NCBI GenBank assembly: GCA_030278955.1
Contig: JAOANR010000001.1
Span: forward strand, 558,001-622,000
Direction: 5' to 3'
Source of the DNA: Hygrophila difformis
Taxonomy: Eukaryota; Streptophyta; Magnoliopsida; Lamiales; Acanthaceae
Length of the DNA stretch: 64,000 bases
Position 1 is the stretch's first letter, and each line of letters starts with the position of its first letter. This document shows, piece after piece, positions 59,660 to 64,000 of the stretch. Made by a program: the position numbers and the translations under genes. A model generated the notes under the pieces. That model did no database searches. It was given only the letters and a program-made list of their open reading frames with translations, and was not told the DNA's origin.

Positions 59660-60935
59660 ATGAGCAGCTCTGCCGACATGGTCGTCGATACCACGCCGCG
59701 CCTTGCCCAGTGGCGCATTGAAACCCTAGCCTCGTTCGCCTACAGGAGATCCGATCCTTTCAGGATTGGGATATGGAATTGGTATCGATCTCGTCTTTTC
59801 TGATTCTATTTTGTACTACTCTATGATTTTGTGATTTTTCATGACCCGTGCGTGATTTTGATCTGAATTTTCAAGGCACTTGTCCGTGGAGAAGAATCGA
59901 ACTTTAACCATCAAATTGTACCCTGAGGTATCGAAATCGACAAGGGAAAACCCTCCGATTGCATCGTTTGTGATCAGAGTAGTCTCGCCTGCTGGAGATC
60001 GCAGGTGTTCGGTTCATCCAGGTAAACCATTTTCTTCTTTTTTTTTTTTTTTTTTTTCCTCCAATTGTTGCCCATTAATGAAAACAATTTGAGGTTGTAC
60101 CCATCCATGCAGAAGTAACTGATAAACTTCTTAAGAACCACGACGATTTCACCTGGGAAATTGAGGTTCCATTGGGAAAATTCATCATTGATGTCGAGTT
60201 CCTCGACTTAAAAACTTCATCTCTCGACGTAAGATCATTGACACCATTTCTTTTTTTTTTTTTTTTTTTTTTGAAATCACCAATTCCTATCCAACACCTC
60301 TGTTTTTCTTTCCCTGACTCGTGAATCCATAGGGAACCGAGGCGTGCACAATTTGGAGACAAGAATCGAGTGAAGAACAGTCGAACAAAACAGCTCTAGC
60401 ATTGCTCGGAAGAATGTTGTCCGAAGGCATTCATACTGACATAACCATCAATGTTGACGGTGGAAGCATTGCAGCACACCGGGCAGTTCTGGCTTCCAGG
60501 TCACCTGTTTTCGGCAGCATGTTCAAACACCACCTCATGGAGAGTACATCGTCGACCATTGACATACCTGACATGTCAATTGAGTCATGTCAAGCATTTC
60601 TGAGTTACATCTATGGGAATATAAGCAGCAGCGAGTTCTTAACCCACAGGCTCGCCCTTCTTCAGGCAGCCGACAAGTACGACATTCCAGATTTGAAGGA
60701 GGCATGCCATGAGAGCCTGGTGGAGAACATCGACACTGGGAATGTGCTGGAAAGATTACAATACGCACAGCTCTATCAACTGCTGAGGCTGAGGATTAGT
60801 TGCATGAAATACCTGGTGCAGTTTGGCAAGATCTTTCATATCCGGGAAGAGTTCAGTGCCTTCCTGCAGAGCGCGGACAGAGCACTGATAGCTGAAGTTT
60901 TCGACCAAGTTCTTGATACCTGGAATGGATTTTGA
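59660..60935 (+). CDS. BTB/POZ domain protein, At1g21780-like
   Basis: Four exons: 59660-59781, 59876-60021, 60113-60228 and 60333-60935. All introns are GT-AG, phases agree, and the sum is 987 nt, or 328 aa, close to the Arabidopsis At1g21780 protein. The start is the ATG of MSSSADMVVDTTPRLAQWRI. The N-terminal part (about residues 15-125, with RLAQWRIE, DPFRIGIWNWHLSVEKNR and FIIDVEFLDL) resembles a MATH-type sandwich. A BTB/POZ domain follows from about residue 150 to 250 (HTDITINVDGGSIAAHRAVL, SPVFGSMF). Proteins of this kind bind CUL3 and act as substrate adaptors of ubiquitin ligases; a substrate is not known from sequence. Two introns contain long T runs. The gene runs tail to tail with DDI1, 358 bp between stop codons. 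Confidence 0.95.
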
Positions 60936-61293
60936 AATCCTGTGGAAAGCCTATCAGGAAGTAGTAATAAGTTGTAATTTGTGCAGACAAGTGGACATGA
61001 GAAATAAATGACAAATGCAAATTATAAGGTAGGAATAAAAATGAAATTTGGTTTTATGGAAATAAAAGCACTGGTTGCCAATGAGCATAAATGGGAGAAG
61101 GAAAACAGGAATGTCTGAGATCAATTTAATAAATTATGCTGCCAATTCCTCCAAATCCAAATATTTTACCAAGAAGAATGCCTGACTCATATAACTGCAA
61201 GATTGTTTGCAGTTTGGACCATAACAAAGTATAGTGTACATTTAGTTGCAAAAAAGAACAAAACAAAATGCATGGCGTTGGAACAAATTCTCC
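60936..61293. other. Shared 3' region of the convergent genes
   Basis: The 358 bp between the two stop codons should hold both 3' UTRs. AATAAA-type signals are seen near 61002 and 61061 on the plus strand. Confidence 0.5.
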
Positions 61294-63642
61294 TCAGCCT
61301 CCGAACAGAAACCCAGCAGCTTGTTCTTCATTTCCCTCGAAAAGCCTCAGAGCTTGAATGACTTGCTCCCTTCCAAATCCCAGCTCAACTAGCTTCGCAA
61401 CTTTGGCTTCAAAGTCTGGGCCCTGAAGGTAATGTGCAATTGATGTTATTAAAACTAGAACTAGAAAGGAAAACCCAGAAATTATGATGGGTAGTCGATA
61501 CAAGAAATACAAGAAATTATGTCCCGAAGTTACAGAAGATGAGTGGATATAAAGAATTGAAACCCAAAATTATTTAAGATAATTAAAGCAAGGAAGGGCA
61601 CCTGTGAAGCATTCCTAGCAGCGCTTCCTGCAGTTTGAATGGGAGGAGAGCATTAGTTAACAGATTGAACCTCCGAGTAATATACAGTATGTAAACTATA
61701 TCACATAAAAAACAATGAGAATGTGATGGGCATAACAAGAAATCTGGATAAGGATGGCTTTATATATTTCACACAGAAATCAGACACGCTTCAAAGTAAT
61801 TGCACAATGTCAAAACTAAATATGCCTTAGATGAAAAAATTAGAACTCACCAGAGGATCCTCCTCCGGGCATACTAGTATTCTCTTTACTAGCAGAAGTA
61901 GCCTGAAAAAACCAGAAGAAAAAACTTAAGACCATTCAGACACCTGCCTTGAATAAAATCAAGGGAAAACACAAAGAAAATTGCATGAAGAAAGCTCCCT
62001 AGAACAGGACATAGTGATCCTCGGACAAGTAGCAACAACAATAGCACAGATGGACGTAAATTTAAAGAATCTGTCAACTTCACAATATCTGTACTGCTTT
62101 AAGTTAGAGGTCCATTATAAAGAAAATGAAGTGGTTGCTCCATGTATATTGTGCTTGATGCAGTTCTAGTTCAAAATGCTAGGGAATGACAGGGAAAGAC
62201 ATGGGACAATTTCTACCGAAATACATAACATTTCCATAGAATGAACAGGTAGGTGAAAAAGATTCAACAGAACAGAACAATCAAAGGGCATTCTTACTTG
62301 TGAGCTAGAAGCTTCTTTGGCATACTTCTCTTCATCCAAAAACCGCTGCGGGATGTCCTTTTCTGAAATTTAAAGATTGGAACACAATTCAACATATAAT
62401 TTAAGACATAAAACAACTGAATATACATCAAATCTTGTGAGCACCATAAGGATAAGCTTTCTATAAAATAGACAAGAAGAATTAATAGTTACCAGCCAGA
62501 AAAGGTACGGCAACCTCTCCACCACCGACCCTCAATACACTCTCCTTTAGATCAATAATACACTACAAATGATGATGTTGTAAGTGCATTATATCAAAGT
62601 TGAATAAACAAATTAAGGACATAGTTACCTAAAGATAAAGACGTTACTTGGTGCTTGCGAAGCATGTCCAAACCAAAGAGAAATTCCATATTTGGTTGAT
62701 CCAGCACCAGGAAGGAACAAGGATAGAAAATACTTCCAATCTACCACATTATGAAAGTAAATATTAACTTCACAAGAAATGAGACATTATACAGACTAGT
62801 GTTGGAAATACATCTACGTGAGTGTGTGAAAAGCAGAACAGCAATCAGCCAATACAAGGTCGCAGTGGATATTATATGCATGCCTTGATTGGAGCAACAT
62901 GTATACGGCCTAAAATCTCAGATTGACCAACTCCATGAGCAATGCCCTTATACCGAGTATCCAAAAGCCTTAACAATCTGAAGGAAAAGAAAATATCCAA
63001 CATCTACATCAATATACCACCTGAAAATAATTTTCTGCAAGGAATAATAAAGCAAGAGATATGTTACCCGCAACGTTCAGCACAACTTTTTGAAATAATT
63101 GTTGACTGAGCTCCACTATCAACAAATGCCTAAAACAAAGAGCAGTTATTTTTTTTTTTTTTTGGCCTTGCAAGTAAACAAACTCTGGCAAATTAACAAA
63201 AAATATTATCCATATTCTGCATTATGAAGCAGAAAGATTACCGTCCAAATACCAGTATACACCAGTGACAGATACATTTAATTATGCTGACAGTAAAGAA
63301 CTTGCAATTTGTGTGAGAAGTTGAAGAGTAACTATTACTATTGTTTTTCCTTTGTAGGTTGGTTCGCTAACTTTTAGCCAATGAGTTAATACTTGATAGT
63401 ACAGATGAAAGACAGTCAAAAACATAAAATCACATTACTCTACAACATTTGAAATACCTTCAGTGGAACACCATTAACCTCCATGTCAACGTACAACATA
63501 ACCTAGAGAAAAAAATTAGACTTTAATCCTCAAAGGTATAATCTAAATGCGTTAACAGACAATAAAAAATTATACGCACCACTCTTGCAAAAGCTTCAGG
63601 ATTGTATTCCAAAGCTGCAGCCCAATTCTCATCTATGCCTTT
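61294..63642 (-). CDS. DDI1: DDI1-type ubiquitin shuttle, 5' part outside window
   Basis: Ten exons on the minus strand: 63580-63642, 63458-63502, 63068-63129, 62884-62977, 62648-62740, 62493-62562, 62298-62362, 61851-61902, 61602-61627 and 61294-61422. Together 699 nt, or 232 aa plus stop, all in phase. It covers the retroviral-like aspartic protease domain ([20 protein letters not shown] with the catalytic Asp in D-S-G, then [30 protein letters not shown]) and a C-terminal UBA domain ([20 protein letters not shown]). DDI1 proteins deliver ubiquitinated proteins to the proteasome. The N-terminal ubiquitin-like domain and earlier exons must lie beyond 64000. The intron after exon 62884-62977 starts with GC instead of GT. 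The other introns are GT-AG. Confidence 0.93.
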
Positions 63643-64000
63643 CTGCCAATCATTAATGCAGTAAGTGAGAATTATTCTAAAGATTCAATACACCAGTTGA
63701 GCAAACTACCAAAAAAAATAAAATTAACAATTGAATGTTTCTAGTGCAATGCTTAATCCATAATCCATATCTGAAATCAAACCAGGACCACAACACTAAA
63801 CATTCAGACAGTTTCAGTATCTTGCCCATGGTAAGGAAAAAACTTAAGCTAAGATTGCTGCAACAAATTCATTAGTGGTGAGTTCAAGAAGTGAAATTGG
63901 AAACTGGAAATCTATTTTTCTGGAAGCAGCCATACCAGTGGCTTACCATCTTTGGAACTTTCAACTTAATAAGCCAAAATAACACCACACACTACATGAA
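63643..64000 (-). other. DDI1 intron sequence
   Basis: No further DDI1 exon was recognised between 63643 and the window edge. It is read as part of the intron before the KGIDENW exon. Confidence 0.5.

Noticed and set aside
61294..63642. Retroelement protease, because of the D-S-G motif
   Set aside because: The multi-exon structure, the [14 protein letters not shown] region and the UBA domain identify host DDI1, whose protease fold is only retroviral-like.

Overview
This is nuclear DNA of a flowering plant, almost certainly a eudicot. It holds spliced genes with GT-AG introns of plant families (an AAP amino acid permease, a plant BTB/POZ protein, a DDI1-type protein), a plastid-derived tRNA-Leu(CAA) segment, Stowaway-like MITEs, tRNA-derived SINEs, Helitrons with A|T insertion sites, and Ty3/gypsy LTR retrotransposons primed by initiator tRNA-Met. 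I cannot name the species.

Layout. 1-2.6 kb: plastid insert and AT-rich repeats. 2.6-11.3 kb: LTR retrotransposon A (minus strand) inside a CT microsatellite. 13.0-16.3 kb: Helitron H1 with degraded helicase pieces. 16.8-20.7 kb: a small gene island on the minus strand (a 218-aa three-span membrane protein and a seven-exon amino acid permease). 21.5-39.7 kb: MITEs, one split by retrotransposon B (minus), which is itself split in its integrase by LARD-like element C (plus). 40.1-50.8 kb: Helitron H2 (minus) split by retrotransposon D (minus). 50.8-57.8 kb: Helitron 3' end, Helitron H3, SINE, LINE relic, hAT-like MITEs. 59.5-64 kb: a second gene island with a BTB/POZ gene (plus) and a DDI1 gene (minus) facing tail to tail; the DDI1 5' end lies beyond the window.

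A, B and D are one family. All three keep gag, protease remnants, RNase H and integrase, but the reverse transcriptase domain is missing at the same junction: about 40 nt separate the end of the protease from the start of RNase H. A and D also share a protease frameshift and a homopolymer frameshift that removes the chromodomain-like tail, yet their LTR pairs look identical and their 5-bp target duplications are perfect. This points to a non-autonomous family still moved in trans by a partner that is not in this window. Nesting and LTR differences agree on order: the MITE is older than B, B is older than C, and A and D are the youngest. Element C carries 3.1-kb LTRs with TA..CA ends and a 2.5-kb non-coding interior.

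The five real single-copy gene features (218-aa membrane protein, AAP permease, BTB protein, DDI1, and the plastid-type tRNA as a passenger) are not functionally linked. The rest is mobile DNA. All counts and alignments here were made by eye.
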